Shown: positions 1 to 13,759 of the stretch, in pieces
How positions within the stretch are numbered: position 1 is the first letter of the stretch
Layout of the letters: every line of letters starts with the position of its first letter
Assembly: GCA_010093605.1 (NCBI GenBank)
Contig: MU004197.1
Coordinates: 744,001-808,000, forward strand
Source of the DNA: Lophium mytilinum
Taxonomy: Eukaryota; Ascomycota; Dothideomycetes; Mytilinidiales; Mytilinidiaceae
Reading direction: 5' to 3'
DNA length: 64,000 nucleotides
The notes under the pieces: model-generated
Told to the model about the DNA's origin: nothing
Seen by the model: only the letters and a program-made list of their open reading frames with translations
The model's database searches: none
Position numbers and translations under genes: made by a program

Positions 1-60
1 CCCTCAAGGAGGTAGTGAGCGAGCAAGAGCGGAGTTTGAGGGGTGTGATTCACCCGTCGC
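1..60 (+). repeat. Truncated copy of a short dispersed repeat (TIR family)
   Basis: The first 50 bases contain a 'gagcgagcaagagcggagt' stretch. It matches the internal part of copies near 52,790-52,860, 55,640-55,740 and 29,400-29,515 (see the element at 55,532-55,740). The copy is cut by the window edge, so its full length is unknown. Confidence 0.5.
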
Positions 61-1240
61 TGAGCTTATGATCTAGAGACTGGATGCCTAAAACAGTATG
101 AGGAAGGGATGAAAGCACGTGGGGCACGTGATGGGGTTGGGAGAGGGGTATAAAAACTTCTCCGTTTCTGCAGCGAGGCACTTTTTCTCCAGGGAGGAGG
201 AGGGCTAGATTGTAAATCAATTGAGCCCAATAACATGAGTGGTGGTGGGGGTGGTTTTGCAAAACAATATGCACGACGAGACAATGGGGTGCTGTGGCGG
301 CCGTGGTGTTGCAAACAATCGAAGACAACTGCCCGCATGGTGGGAGCAACTTTGCAGAATTACGATGTTATGGTGGGCTTCCCTGCCTAAGATGATGATG
401 CTGACAATCCCTCTAGATATATACCTGCCCTTAGCTTCGACAAGTCTTGAAGGAGAGTATGGAGAGGAGGTATTGAAGGTCTTCGTCAGCGAAAAGCGAG
501 AGATCACTGCCCCGGTTCCACCTCCATCGGATCTTATGTTGTACAGGTTGATACCGCTTCCTAGACTCCTCCATGGAACTACGGCCGGTACCACTTTAAA
601 CCCCCAACTCCAGCTCTATCAGCAGTTTGAAGAGGTCAAGTTGACACCACTCCCCGTCTTCCTCTCCATGTTCCTGGCTTTCTGCCGATTTTGACATCCC
701 AACCCCACTCCATGGACGTTTGAGGCCGTCATTTGATGAAAGCCCGAAACACCATCCTGCTCCGCTGAGAAAACGAGCAAGGAGCGGGGAACGGGGAGGT
801 TTTATACTCGGAAGATGGGAAGAAGTTCGAGAGGCACGTGAGAGGCACGTGAGAGGCACGTGAGCTATGCTTCTGAAGGCCTATCTAGCATACTTTGTCA
901 TCGCTCACATGTTCTCTCACGTGCGTCTTTCTGATCTCTCTTATAAAAGCTTTTGTCTGCATGCAGTTGCTTTCAGCATAGGGCGACACTTGGGGTTGAA
1001 TCAAAATCGACTTGTTCAAACTGCGATGATGGGTTCTGGAGAGGAGGGTCGATTGGCTTGGGGGGATCAAAACGATGAATCATTGGTACCCGATGGCTGC
1101 TGTGGGGATTGTGTTCTGCGATTGAAACAGCAGACTGGTGAGACGATGGTGAAGCGTTGGAGGATGCTTCATTTCCAACGATGCGGAACATTGTCGTTGT
1201 CCGGTGATGCTCGATAGTAGAATATGCTGTTAGAGGAAAT
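60..1240. repeat. Dispersed repeat, copy A (inverted relative to 28,240-29,260)
   Basis: Reverse-complementing this stretch gives close matches to 28,240-28,800 (matching about 880 down to 340) and 28,920-29,260 (matching about 1,212 down to 895). Shared landmarks include 'aggccttc(a/c)(t/g)aagcatagctc', a 'ggtataaaac' TATA-like box, an 'atggagtgg' stretch and a 'tataaaag' box. Reading frames here are interrupted and not conserved as protein, so I do not call a gene. Modules pairing CACGTG with TATAAAA lie at 107-162 and 832-955. The two blocks occur in the opposite order in the other copy. Confidence 0.75.
831..864. repeat. Three tandem 11-bp CACGTG units
   Basis: The unit 'aggcacgtgag' is repeated three times in a row. 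Each unit contains the palindrome CACGTG, the E-box bound by bHLH factors. The matching place in the inverted copy (about 28,255-28,285) carries catgtgcc, cacgtgc and cacgtgc, so the triplication is only partly preserved there. Function as a binding site is inferred from the motif alone. Confidence 0.6.
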
Positions 1241-3160
1241 TACTAGCATTAGCCATGGTTTGAACTTGCTGTGACATTTGGCAAGTTGATAAAGAATACA
1301 CAGAAAGACGAAGGCGTTTGAAGTCTAGGAGGCGCTGAAGGAGCTTAGCCTGCTATCTAATATCCCATGAGCAGCATAAGCAGGAGGTAGTGCGAATCAG
1401 CAGGTGACAGTGATGAAGAGGAAACACACCCCGAACTCTCTCCCACTCCAGCCAACCACAGGTCCATGCTCAGTTTCTTTAGCGGAGTTTCGAGACAGGT
1501 ACTCCATGTGTCCCTTCAGTTCTACCTTTGAAAAGACCCTCTCCAAAAACTTCTCCTCCCGTGATTGTCGCTAACTTGACTTGGAGATGCTTTTATAGAT
1601 GGGAGAAGTTTTTGGGTTATGTGATCTCAATGGTGTGAATGTAGCGCACGGACCGTCAATCACATCTAGTTTTGCCTTTGTACTACAACACCTCTCCTTA
1701 ACATTCAATCGATGGATAGCAAATTTAGGTAAATTGATATTACTGACACTAAAGTTTCGCCGTTAACCTAGTGTCCCTCTCTTCATGCCGTTAGTACTCT
1801 ACGGCTTCAAAGGCGAGAGAGGCTATCTAGCTAGGAGGTATGCCTTCGTGCGCAATTCATCTTCTTCTTCAGCAACACAAAACCCTTTGCGCACGAGTCA
1901 TGGTGCGTACGTCGCCAACCGTGCTGCCCTTCGGTCCTCCTACACAACTTCAATCATCGGTGAGATGTTCTCTTTCCTCCTCTCCAACCAAACCGTCGAA
2001 TCACATGCTTGGCCCTTTCGAGATACTTGCATGAAGGCGGCGTTCATATAGCAACGATACATCGGACCATTAACCCAATTAGGCCACGGGGTACCTGACC
2101 GACTCCCCGCCTGCCAAAGGCTACGCCATCCGCACGCAAGTTGCAACGCCCTTCTCCTGCTCCTGAAAGAACGTCGAAACGCCGCTCGGTGCAACATGTG
2201 TCACTATTCGCAAGCGTGTGAGCGTACAGAGTAGACCGTCGGCTCCTTCCCGATTAATCCTAGCGCTTGATCTCGTGGATGCGTTGCTAGTGGGCAGAAT
2301 GGGAGCGGGACGGGAAATCGACATAGCCGTCATCATTCCCGAGACCTTAGATCTAGCCCTGTGGCAAAGTCAGACTGAAAAGGACCAGCTAGACTGATAC
2401 ACGCGGCATGCCGTCGTTTCGGTGTGGTTTTTGTTTTTTGAAGACGACGCCGCTTAAGTCTAGAGTTTGCCGAGGTTTTTAGCGGCCGATATTCTTCCCA
2501 TGATGTTATTAGGGCCCCAATGACCGCGCGGTGCCTTACCCATGATTCTCTAGAGCCACTCGCTAATGCGGTTCACAGCTGGCACTAAGACTACTGCATG
2601 CGAGTCACTCTCCAGGCTTCATGGATACTATCGACCGCTGGTGCTAGGTCAAGCCTTCTCCGCTAGCTCTACTTCTTCCATCAATCGATCTTCCCTGATC
2701 TTCGGACATCAGATGTATCAGGTAGGAATCGCCGAGCATAACGCCGGTCACAAGCTTCGAATTCTGCTTTCTTCTCGCCTCAAGTGCGTCAAGTCAGCTT
2801 TCTCCCTTTTCTTGAACGCCTCAAATGCCGAGGGCTTGCCATCGAACCTACGCGAGCTAACCGACCCTGTCTTCCAACGGTGATAGAACCGAATTGGTAC
2901 CTGACAGACGCCTCTTTCCCCGCACTACCGAACGGACGGTACTCCGGACCCTCTCCTATGGAGTACGGTAAACCTGCCACATGGCGGCCCCTTATCGCGG
3001 CAGACGGCTTCGTGGCGCTGTGTAGGGCAGAGAGGCTCCACTCTATTAATGCTGGCAAGCCTCTTGAATCCTATCCGTGGCTTTGGTTATCTATTCTACC
3101 ACGTTCCCCCTGCAAGCAGTACGCAGTGACAACTCTTTAAACCCACCACGAACGAACACG
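1241..3160. other. Gene-poor stretch, no supported gene
   Basis: Only short, overlapping open frames on both strands are present, with no recognisable domain. A TATA-like 'tataaaagcatctcc' (minus strand near 1,590-1,600) resembles the module of the neighbouring repeats and suggests decayed repeat sequence. The last 100-200 bases would carry the promoter of the membrane protein starting at 3,161. Confidence 0.5.
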
Positions 3161-4521
3161 ATGTCGACTTCCACAGATTCAAAAGTTTCGTGCATCGCCT
3201 TTGGATTCACTCTCGGCTTTGGGTATCTAACAGGATGGGATGCATGGAAGCTCACGAGGAAACACCGCAGTCCACTGCGAAGTATGTTTATATGGATGGT
3301 GTGGGGTGAACTTTTCGTCAACCTCGCTATCGCAATCGTGGCTTGGCTTTTCCTGGAAGGAGTGATTAAACCTACGTATGCAATCCTCTTCTTAACCACT
3401 TTTTTGTACTTACAATCTTTAGGTTCCCGACTTTCTTCTTCATTTGTACGTCGCTCGCTACTAATGCCAATAATATCGCCATGTACTGTTACTAAACGTC
3501 CTCAAAGTGGTCCTCTGGGTCTTCGAGATCCAGTTCATCCTCCAAATTCTCGTCAACCGCGTCTCTCTCATCACACGCAAAGACTCTAAAGTCGAGTATA
3601 TCCGCTGGGGAACCGTAGCAATCATCACCGCCGTTGAGATCTCCGTCTTTTGCATTTGGATCCCTGCGCACCTTGACATCTCACAAACGTAAGCTCATCT
3701 TCAGTGCGCCGTACCTACCCATCAATATCAATGCTTACCGCTCGCAGCTACATCAACATCAACAACATCTGGGACAAAATAACCAAATTCATCATCCTTT
3801 TCGTCGACTGCGGCCTAAACTACTACTTCATAACCCAAATCAAGCGCCGCCTCGTGCGCAACGGGATCGAGAAATACAACGACCTAGTCCGCTTCAACAC
3901 GCGAATCATCATCGTGTCAATCAGCATGGACGTAAGCATCCACTCCACCCACCATCCTACCTTCACCACCCCTTACTCACGCACCTCCAGCTCCTCATCG
4001 TCGGCACGATGTTCCTCTCAAACGGCGTCGTCTTCCTCCAATTCCACCCAGTCGCGTACACCGTAAAACTAAAGATCGAGCTCTCAATGACCAACCTCAT
4101 CACCAAAATCGCGCAAGAAACGGTTCAGTCCCGTGTCGATGCCCTCTCCCAGTCTACGTCTAAAAGCCACAAGATCGGCATCATCTCGTCGATCACGTCT
4201 GGTGGTAATCATAAGAGGCTGACCACCCCCCGCGCTACGGACAACGTGAATACGGAGGCGGGCGACGTGGGCATGATTAGCATGACGGATAGAGTTGGCG
4301 GGGGGGTGAAGGGTGGTGTGCAGACGCATGTGAAGGCTGATGTGGAGACGGGGTCTCAGGAGCAGGAGGAGGGAAAGGGGATCCAGATGCGGAGGGAGGT
4401 GAGGCGGGAGGTGACGTATGCGGATGGGCGGGAGGAGAGGGAGGGACGGGCGAGTACGCAGGGGAGTCGGGAGTTTGTGGGGGGGTTTGATGAGGATGAT
4501 CAGAAGCCTTTGGCTTGGTAA
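3161..4521 (+). CDS. Multi-pass membrane protein (fungal 7TM-like, unknown function)
   Basis: Five exons can be traced: 3,161-3,375, 3,423-3,445, 3,508-3,689, about 3,749-3,931 and about 3,990-4,521. All internal junctions are GT-AG and keep the frame. The product has about six or seven hydrophobic helices, including MVWGELFVNLAIAIVAWLFL and the segment after TKF(IILFVDCGLNYYFI). A hydrophilic C-terminal tail of roughly 150 residues is rich in Glu, Arg and Gly. The architecture is that of fungal integral membrane proteins of unknown role, often loosely called receptor-like. It lies 485 bp from the PKS stop codon and converges on it, so it borders the cluster without clear proof of membership. 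I do not recognise a named family. Confidence 0.72.
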
Positions 4522-5006
4522 GGGGCTCGGATTGGGATTGGGACTGGGATTGGGCGGCGTGTTTTGGGATGGGAGGGAGATATCCATGGTTTCGGATTGA
4601 ATCGGTTATTTCAAGTTAAGGGGGTTACTTCGCTTTTTTTCAATCGAGCATCCACTACTATACCTCTATCCTTGAAGAGAAGCGCTTACATGTCTTGTAG
4701 CTTCATAGCAGTACGCCCGCACAGTTGGTAGCTACTACAGTTTCGGAGGCATGACGCGATGTCAAGTTCTAAGCATTGTATATCAGACAGTTCTTTGACT
4801 CACTGGCTGTCAACTAGTCAGGCCACTCCTCACAGTGCTGTCAAGTGAGCAAGATTGTCGCCAAACAGCGATGAATCCGGGTCTCCAGACTCATGGACTC
4901 GCATCATTCTAAACCATTCGAAGATAAATATCAAGCAACTACTTCAGCGTCTTAAAGAGTGTCCCATCAAACCCACCATCTGCACTCCACCGCAACCCCA
5001 AACCCC

Positions 5007-8000
5007 CTAACCCTCCTTCATCCTACTCCTCTCAACCACCAACTTACTCAACGTAGCAAACGACGCACCCCCCGAAATCTCAAACATCGCCACCTCAGCC
5101 TTAAACTCTTTCGCGATCCAACTACGCAGCTCAACCGCCAACAGCGAATCAACCCCGTACGCGGCAACAGGCTTGTACATGTCAACTTCGCCATGCAGGC
5201 CCGCCAGCGTGCGCTGCAGTTTCGCTACCAGCGCCTGCGCCACCACATGCGCCGCGTCCGTCTGCGAACTCGCGGTGTGGAAGCGCTCTTTCCAAGCCTC
5301 TGGCCCGTCATCCGTCTTCTCACCCGTAGGTCTACCTTTCACGTTGTCTTTTAGATGCGTGAAGATGGCTTGGCGGGAGATCACGATCCCGTCCAAGCCC
5401 TTTCTATCATCCGATCCCAGCCCGATAACGGGCTGGCTCTGCTGGGGCGAGAGGAGGGGAAGAGATGGGTCGCAGTAGTAGTCCAAGATCGCGTAGAAGA
5501 AGTTCCTTGATATCCCATTCAAAGCGCCGTATCCGAGCACACGGTTGAGGAACTCGGGGTTTTCAGCGAGCAGGCCGTCTTCTGTCAAGGCGCCGAGATC
5601 TAGAGCGACGGCGCGTTGGCCGCGGGAGACGCGGTAGCGCGCGAGGGCGTCCATGTAGCTGTTGCCGGCGGCGTAGTTGGCTTGGCCGCGGAGGCCGACA
5701 ACGCTGGAGGCTGAGGAGAGGAGGATGAAGAATTGGAGGTCGTTGGGGAGGATGTGGTGGAGGTTCCAGGAGCCGGTGGTTTTGCAGTCGGTGCCTAGGC
5801 GCCAGTCGCTGTGGTTCATTTTGTCGAATATGGAGTCCTGATGTTGGTTAGTGTTGAGAGTTCACTTGTATGAGCGGGAAGTGTGTTTACTCTTAGGACC
5901 ATTGAGCCTTGGATGCAACCTCTTATCGGTGGCATTTCATTCGAGCACTGCTGAATCACCTCTTCTAATGCTGCAGCGTCTGTAATGTCGCAGGCTGGAG
6001 CTTTGACCAAGACGTCCTGCTTTTTCAGTTCTTCTATGAAACCTCTCGCCGTCTCGTTACGAATGCCGGAGCGGGAGAGGAGTATCAGGTTTCTGGCGCC
6101 GCGATCAACAAGCCATCGTGCGACGCTGCGACCCAAGCCTCCAAGTCCTCCGGCAATCACGTAGGTTGCATCGTGGCCAATGATGAAACTTGGCTGGGTA
6201 GCAAGTAATGCCTAAAATGGTAAGAAAGGAGCCTCTTCTCTGAGTTCGAATCGACACTTACCTTGACTGGAATCGTAGGTGTCATTTCCAACACGATCTT
6301 CCCTGCCGTCTTTCCATCTTGCATCGCACGGAAAGCCTCCTCTACTTTTGTAGCAGGGTATACATTCAAGGACCGAACGAGATGGAACTTCCCTGCCGCG
6401 AAAAGCTGAAGAACCTCTTCGAAAGCGCGCCTCGAATCCTGTGGGCGCTCAGTCTGCCATCTGAAGCCGTCGAAACATATAAAGCTGGCGTTGTTCTTGA
6501 ATGGATACATGGGTAAGTTAGCATTGGAGAGTATATCTCGTTTCCCAAGCTCGACAAACCGACCGTAAGGGGCAATACACTCCCAACTCGACACCAGGCT
6601 GTCACCTGCCAACGAATTCAGGACGACGTCGACTCCTCTACCTTCGGTCTTACGCATGATGCCTTTGGCGAAACCGGAGTCACGGCTAAAGAAGATATGA
6701 TCTTCTGGAATACCGTATTGTTCAACGAGGACATCCTTCTTCATCTCGGAGCCAACGGTAGCGTATACAATACCACCGAGGTACTGAGCCACCTGGATAG
6801 CTGCTTGGCCGGTTCCACCAGCTCCAGCGTGGATCAAAATCGTCTGTCCCTTTTGGAGACGCGCTATGCTATGGACTGCTTGCCAGGCCGTGCAGAACTG
6901 GGTTGGGATACTTGCCGCTTCCGCGAAGGTCATGTCGTCCGCAATTCGGAGAACATGGCTTGCTTTACCGCGTGCGTATGTTTTGAAGCATGGAGACGCA
7001 GACATGACGACTCGATCCCCCACGGACAGCTCGACAACGTTGTTCCCAGTTCGAGAAACCAGCCCTGAACATTCGCTGCCGTAAGAAGAGTCTGGTATGC
7101 GGCCCAGGGCCAACAAGCAGTCTCGGAAATTCAGACCTACGGCACGAGCTTCTACTTCGACCTCGTCGGGATCTAGGGGTATTTGATGGTCATCATCTTC
7201 AGTGAAGTGCAGGGTATCTAGGAACCCCACGGATCCTATAGCTAGCTGGAGGGGAGGGCAGTCTTTGATCATACGGGAAGAGGTTTGTCGTGGTAGCGAC
7301 CGGCGGAACAAATCCTCGGTAAGTGTCTCTGCCTGCACGACTCTCGGGATCTGGAGAAGACCATCGATCTCTACATACTCCATGTCTTGTGTTGATTGGT
7401 CAACATCTGCTTGCTGTACGATCCGGAATATCTGGCAAATAGCCTCGAGCTGTTCAATTGTCACGGCAGAGTCCAGATCAAGAGCCAGGGTCGCGCATGG
7501 CCGTTCCGGATTTTCATTTCGAAGAACGCGGAATAGGCCATTTGCCACGCCGGACTCTGGCTTTTTGGGAGCGTTCCCACCTCCGTCGGTCACCCAGAGG
7601 ATGCCTTTCGCAGAAGTTACGAGCTCTTGGAACATCGAATACATCTCGTTTGATAGATCTATGAGGAAAGGGCGTTCCATCTCTTGAATGAAGATGAAGT
7701 AAGAAGAGGCCATGTCGTCTATTCGAGCCACCTCCGCGAAGCTAGTAGAATAGCGACAGCGTGGAAGCATTGATTGGAGGCGAGACGCCACACCTCGCTG
7801 GAACTCAGACTCGGGGTCTAGCACTATAATTGGTGCTCCACACGAGGACACATCGGGGGGTATACTGAATTCCATTTCGTGCACGGTTGATGTCGCCGTA
7901 GATATCATGATGCTGCCCTCTTGACATTCAGGGCCGAGGAAGTCGGGGATGTCTAGGTCGACACCAGAGAAGAAGTTGTCGCGTAGTATCTTGTCCCAAG

Positions 8001-11000
8001 ACGCAGAGGTCATTGTGGGACCCCATGGTCGATAATCTTCGGAGCTGAGCCACCACCCAGGCAGAAGGCCCATGATAAAGGCTGGTCGCATAATCTCGGG
8101 TTTGGTGGGCTCGTAAAGTACAAGGAGACCACCTGGCTTCAGGAGCTTTCTGACGTTTTTGAGAGTAAAGTTAATATCAGGAGTAGCATGGAGGACGTTC
8201 GCGGCGACGACGATATCGAAAGTCCCGCAATCAAGTCCCTGGTGGCTAGGGTCGAGTTCTATGTTCAGCGCTTGATACTCGATATTGGGGTATTGGATGA
8301 ATCTCGCCCCAGCTGCCTCGAAGAACGCTGGAGATATGTCGGTGTAGAAGTAATTCGAATATCTTGGCTTGCGCATCGCGCTGTCTGTTTGTGCAGAGAG
8401 TGCCGAGAGCACCTTTTCAGTCGTGCCGCCCGTTCCAGCGCCCACCTCGAGTACCTTCATATTTGGATTTTTGTGGGCAGCGGCATCGAGATACCGGGAC
8501 AGCTCTGCAAAACAGGCGCGGGAGTCGTTGATTTCGCGATAGAAATCTGTAAGTAGATTCCCATGGAACAAAAACTCCAGTGGATCTGTATCGCCCCGCA
8601 GGATCGAGGTCAAGCGGCGACCCGTCTCAACATACGCGTGTCCTTCGGCGTTTGTAGATTTGAGCTGCTCGCACATCCTTTCCGCAGCCTCCGAGTCTTC
8701 GGAAAGCCGAGCCCACTCTGGTTTCATATGGAGGAGATGATCCTCTCGATATCGATGAAGCTGCATCTTGGCCCAGTCATGATAGCGTGATAGATGGGCA
8801 GGAGTGGTTGAGAAGTTATGATTTCGAAGCTCATCCACAGCTTTCGTGAGAAGTGCGAGTAGTAAGATATCTAGATCCTGGTAAAATTGGACAGGCTCAG
8901 GGTTCTTCGGGCGGACCTCCAAGCAGTAATCTGAGAGTTTCTGAGAGCTCAAGAGAGTAACGTCTGGCCTCCAGTCAAGATGGTAGCAGGTCTGCTTTAC
9001 GCCCGCATCATTTGCGGATTCTGTCATCTCTGCAACGATGGTGGATCTAAGACCTACCACCTTCGCAAGAATTCTTTCTTTCGAATCATCGAGAACGGAA
9101 ATGTTGAATTCGGTTCCACGAGCGTCTTTGTCCACCATCCAAGCAGCCGCGCTTACAGAATTAGATCCTGGTTGGCTTAATCCCGGGGTTGCAACCCAAA
9201 GTCGTTTCAAGGAGCTAGGAACTGCCGTTGGTGTTTGCACGTCTCCTCCTTTTGCACAAACCGCCAAACTGAGGTGCAAGATTGCATCTAAGGTGCATGG
9301 ATGAATTACATGCGGCTGTGGGAAATGATCCGTTGGCCACTCGAATATCTCAATATCGGCCTTACCCTCATTTTCAGAGTGAAAAGAACCGTTCCTCAGT
9401 AGCTGGAATGACGGTCCGAAGTCAAAACCGCTGGCTCTAAGGGATTTATAGAGCTTTTGGCGTTCGAATGAATCCCTGACTGGATCTGAAAGGTCAAAAT
9501 GGCGCTGGCGGCACAGATTGAGCTCTTCCATCTCCTCTCTGGCGGCGCTGAACCCTTCTGCGATGGCTTTGTACGTCACACGAATGGATCCCCGACAGAT
9601 TTCGTGCCATTCATCCGATTCAAAAGAAAAGACTCGAAATTCGGACCATGGTGTCTCGGAGTTGGCAGAGTCTCGGATCTGGCGAAGATGTAGATGCGTT
9701 TCTATGCCGTTTGCGTGGGAAGGGACGTTTAGAGCGGACAAGAACCGGACGTCCTTCAGTTCGAATCCCTCTACTCTGCGACTTTTGTCCGCTGTCTGAT
9801 TTGCAGCTTCGATTGCCATCACGAGCATTCCAGCCGCAGGATATATAGTCGATCCGTTGATCTAAACCGGATTGGTTAGCAATGGCCAGCTGAGACCGAC
9901 CGTAATACTCACCTGATGGTCTTCGACCCATGGCATTTCCGACACGCGAATGAAGTTACGCCATTTAGCTTCGACGTCATTCCAATCTGGGCTTGGTTTT
10001 CCGAGAAGGTCCAACTTTTCTTGAGGGTGGAGCCGAAGTCTTTTGCTCACTCGCCCTTCTTCCCAATATCGACGTGAATGATTGAATGGGTACTCGGGGA
10101 GATCACAAAGCAGCTTTCGTGTGCCAAAAGAGTCTTGCCCCAGGCTATAGATACGGCTCAGATCTAGCGGGTATCCATGGCAGTATAATTGGCTGAGAGA
10201 ATTGAACAAGGAATGTAAAGGAGGTTTGTCCCGCACTAGGACGGACTCATAGGCGATCTTGGAGTTGCTGCTCAACCCGCTCACGATGTCCCTTAGCGGT
10301 CCTCGTAGGGCGGAGTGAAACCCGACTTCAAGTAGAAAGGTCACCTTGGATCGATTTCGGTGGCTGCCATCAAGCTTTTTCCAGATCTTGGCTCCGGCTT
10401 GGAACGTAAATCCTTCAACTGCTGGGGCAAACTTAACAGGACATGTCATGTTGTCGACCCAGTATTGAGGCGTGCGTAGTATCCTATCGTGTATCCATTT
10501 CCCCGTAACAGTCGAGATCATGGTAATCGGGTGAGGCGTTGCAGCCCCCTTTTCCAAGCCGCTGATAGACTCAAGGTACCTCTGCGCGACACCCTTCATG
10601 GAATGGGAATGATAAGGTAGATTAACTTTCAGCTTATGGGCGAATACTTTGCTCTCCAATAACATTGTCTCAAGAAGGTCGATATGATCGCTGCGTCCGG
10701 ATATCGTCACACTCTTCGGGCTATTGATGCATGCCACTGTGAGCATATGCTCTCCTGTTTGTTCCGCCACTCGGTCAAGGGAGACCAATACATCTTCCTT
10801 AGAAAGCCCGACCGCCATCATGCCGCCCCGGATCTTGCCAGACCTTGAGAGGAGCGCCGAATGGTATCCTCGAAAGTAAGCAAGTTTCCAGGCCGACTCG
10901 GCAGATAGAGCCCCGGAGCAATATCTGAATAACTTGTAAGCAATGGAAATTGCATCATATAACCACTTACGCCGCTGCAATTTCTCCCGATGAATGCCCG

Positions 11001-13759
11001 ACCACGACGTTGGGGTAGATGTCGAAGCTGCGCAAAGTGTCGACGAGAGCCACCTGCAATGCAGTAGAGATGGGCTGGCTGTACTCCGCATCATCAATTC
11101 TGGACACTTTCTCATCCTTGTACAACTCCTCTGTCGACACGTTAAGTATAAAATTGAAGTTTAGTCCCTAGTATTGACCACTTACCTCGCAGTTTCCAGC
11201 GGCAACCAAGCTTTTGCATATAGAATTCAGCGCGCATCAGACTTTCCTTGTAGACATCGAATCGCTCGAGACATAGAAGCTCTCTTCCGGGGTATTGAGC
11301 ACCTTGTCCTGTGAAAACGATGCACAAGGATGGTTCCGGGATGGACCTCTGGGTTGATGAGAGACGCGACTCTAAGTGGGCCAGGCTGTCCTGAGTATCT
11401 ACAACCGCGAAGGATCTCCAAGGAAAGTAGTTCCGTCTAGCTAATGTTGTGTATGAGAAATCACCTAAATCCAAGTCCGGCATTGAAATTCCCTTCAACC
11501 TGCTCTGTACGTATTGTATGTGGGCTTTCGCCTGCCTTTGGAGGGTGTCTTTGTCCATCGCGGAGAGCACAATAAGCTTCGGGGGATTGCCAAGACTATC
11601 AAGCGTATCATCTGATTGCATATGGTTGTCAAGACCGTTGGCCGTTATAGTTCGGGAATCCGAGGGCAAAGAGTGATTGATAGCACTCTTTGTGTCCGGA
11701 TCGGCGTTCAACCGCTTAAACCTTTTGCTTGGAGAACTTTCAACTGTATTATGACCATTGTTGGGCAAATGATGTTTCCGCAAACCATTGGAGCTACTAG
11801 AGAAAGAATGGCCATTAGCAGCTGTCGCCGTTCCGCTCACGCAACCTTCTTCTTCATCATTCTCGGGGTACTCGACGGTATTATGATGCCCAACAAGCCG
11901 ACGAGACTGGAGATAATGCAACGCATCATCAAGAATCACGTGGGCGTTCGTTCCTCCGAATCCAAAAGAATTCACGGAAGCTCGGCGAAGACCTTTAGTA
12001 GGCCATTTGGTTGGTTGAAGTGGGAACTAAGCCATCGTCAGTATCAACAGGTTCCATAGTCGATGTTGACGCAATCTGATATACCTTGATGTTTAGGTAT
12101 TCCGTGTCTATCTGGGGATTGATATTGACGAAGTTGGTGTTCGGGGGTATCACTCCTTTTTCGAGTGCGAGAATGGACTTTATGACGCCTGCAACACCGC
12201 TAGCACCTTCGAGGTGGCCAATATTGCTCTTCACGGCTCCTCTGTTCAAGTTAGTTTCCTAACTCTATCCATTTGAGATATAATTCGATCATGGAAATGA
12301 CGGAGCGAGCTTAGCAGCCAGCCTAAAAAGCAGGCGCAAGGACAAGTCGAATACTTTAGACGAGGCGGCATTAGGATCATGAAATCTGCGAAGCTTACAC
12401 ATAGAGCGGGTCAACTAATGATCGCGAGCGTCGAAACACCTCCCCAATTGCATTGGCCTCTATCGGGTCACCCACGGCTGTACCTGTGCCATGAGCTTCG
12501 ATGAATCTCGTCTGATCGAGCTCGAGACCCGCTCGGCGGTACGTCTCTCGAATGAGCTCGGACTGAGCTTTCCCGCTTGGCTGCGTAAGTCCAGTGGTGT
12601 AGCCATCCTGATTGCTCCCGGTTGATCGGATCACTGCACGGATCACGTCGTTATGTTTGATCGCGTCGGACAGCCTTTTCAGCACGAGGACGCCAAACCC
12701 TTCGCCTCGCGCGTACCCGTTAGCTCTGTCATCGAAAGAGTAGCACTGATTATCTGGAGACAAGAGACCAAGATTGGACAATGCGTGCATGATGTCCGGG
12801 TAGAATAGCAGGTTGCATCCTGCAGCAATACTCTCGATTACTGTCAGTTAAATGAACAGGTATCCACTAGCCGCTTAAGCTTACCATGTCTGCATCGCCG
12901 CTAGTCAGATTCTTGACCGCGAGGTCTACACAGACCAGACTACTTGAGCAAGCAGAGTCGACGTTGAAGCTGGTTCCCTTAAAATTGAAGAACCAACTGA
13001 GTCTGTTAGCAAGAATCGAAGCTTCGAAACCGATGCCTGCATGACTGGTGCATTGCTCCGCATCTTTCAGGCTTAATTGCTGCCAGTCATTTGTAAAGCA
13101 GCCAGTGAAGACAGATGTCTTTGATCCGATGACGCGGTCTAAAGGCTGCCCAGCTAAATGACATGAATCAGCATGAGCGGAAACCCCGCGCTTGAGGCAA
13201 GTTCGCTGGAGAAAACAAACCATTTTCCAATGCCCTGAACGTGGTCTCTAGGAGAATTCTTTGCTGAGGATCTAGCGAGGCGGCCTCGGTATCTGAAATG
13301 GAGAAGAAAGGGGCATCAAACTCGGCGATATCACCTGTTAGAAAGTGTCCCCCTTGAAAGGGTATCTGCAACTTGTCAGACATACCGATGGGTCAGAAGT
13401 CGTGCTTGAGATTCGAAGACAACGAAAAGCCATAAAGAAGCGAGAAAAGAAAGATGGAATAAGAGAAAAATGAGATGGAGGCAATGAGAATGACTGACAG
13501 TCCCCCGTCGGTTAAGCTGAGGATGGTACACCGCCGAGGCAGAGAGACGATCTTTGGGAAATTCTGTAGCAGTGTTCCTTTTCTCCAAAAGCGCTTCCCA
13601 GAACGAATCTGCCGTCTCACAGCCACCAGGGAATTTGAATGAGAAACCGACGATAGCGATAGGCTCCGTTGCATCCTTCTTGACGTAGTCATTGGTATCC
13701 GCCGGCAGGGACGTAGGCCCTTCTTCGCTGTATGGCTCGCTTGGAGCTGCGGGAGCCAT
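5007..13759 (-). CDS. Highly reducing type I polyketide synthase (KS-AT-DH-MT-ER-KR-ACP)
   Basis: A start at 13,759 and stop at 5,007 with about ten introns gives roughly 2,670 residues, normal for HR-PKSs with a methyltransferase. Domains in order: KS (about 35-465; Cys in DSACSSSLV, His in [12 protein letters not shown] and [11 protein letters not shown]); low-complexity linker; AT (about 650-915; GHSSGE nucleophile); DH (about 1,055-1,290; His in [19 protein letters not shown], Asp in [10 protein letters not shown]); C-MeT (motif [11 protein letters not shown] near 1,558); a 300-residue structural region; ER (about 1,990-2,285; GAGGTGQAA); KR (GGLGGLG, Tyr in [11 protein letters not shown]); ACP (Ser in [10 protein letters not shown] near 2,626). 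All catalytic motifs look intact, so a methylated, fully reducible chain is expected. There is no terminal thioesterase or reductase, so release must be in trans. It shares a 521-bp divergent promoter with the FSH1 hydrolase. The AT motif [11 protein letters not shown] is about two residues shorter than usual. Confidence 0.95.

Noticed and set aside
239-694. 151-codon plus-strand frame in the left repeat
   Set aside because: Lies within repeat copy A and is not conserved as protein in copy B.
4525-4560. Telomere-like 'gggattgggattgggactggg' run
   Set aside because: The unit is irregular, very short and lies just after a coding stop; fungal telomeres are TTAGGG arrays at ends.
12827-12890. 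Apparent frameshift in the PKS ketosynthase region
   Set aside because: Using the acceptor 'taatcgag' instead of the earlier 'gacag' restores the frame and gives the expected …GDADM-SIAAGCN… sequence, so no defect is needed.
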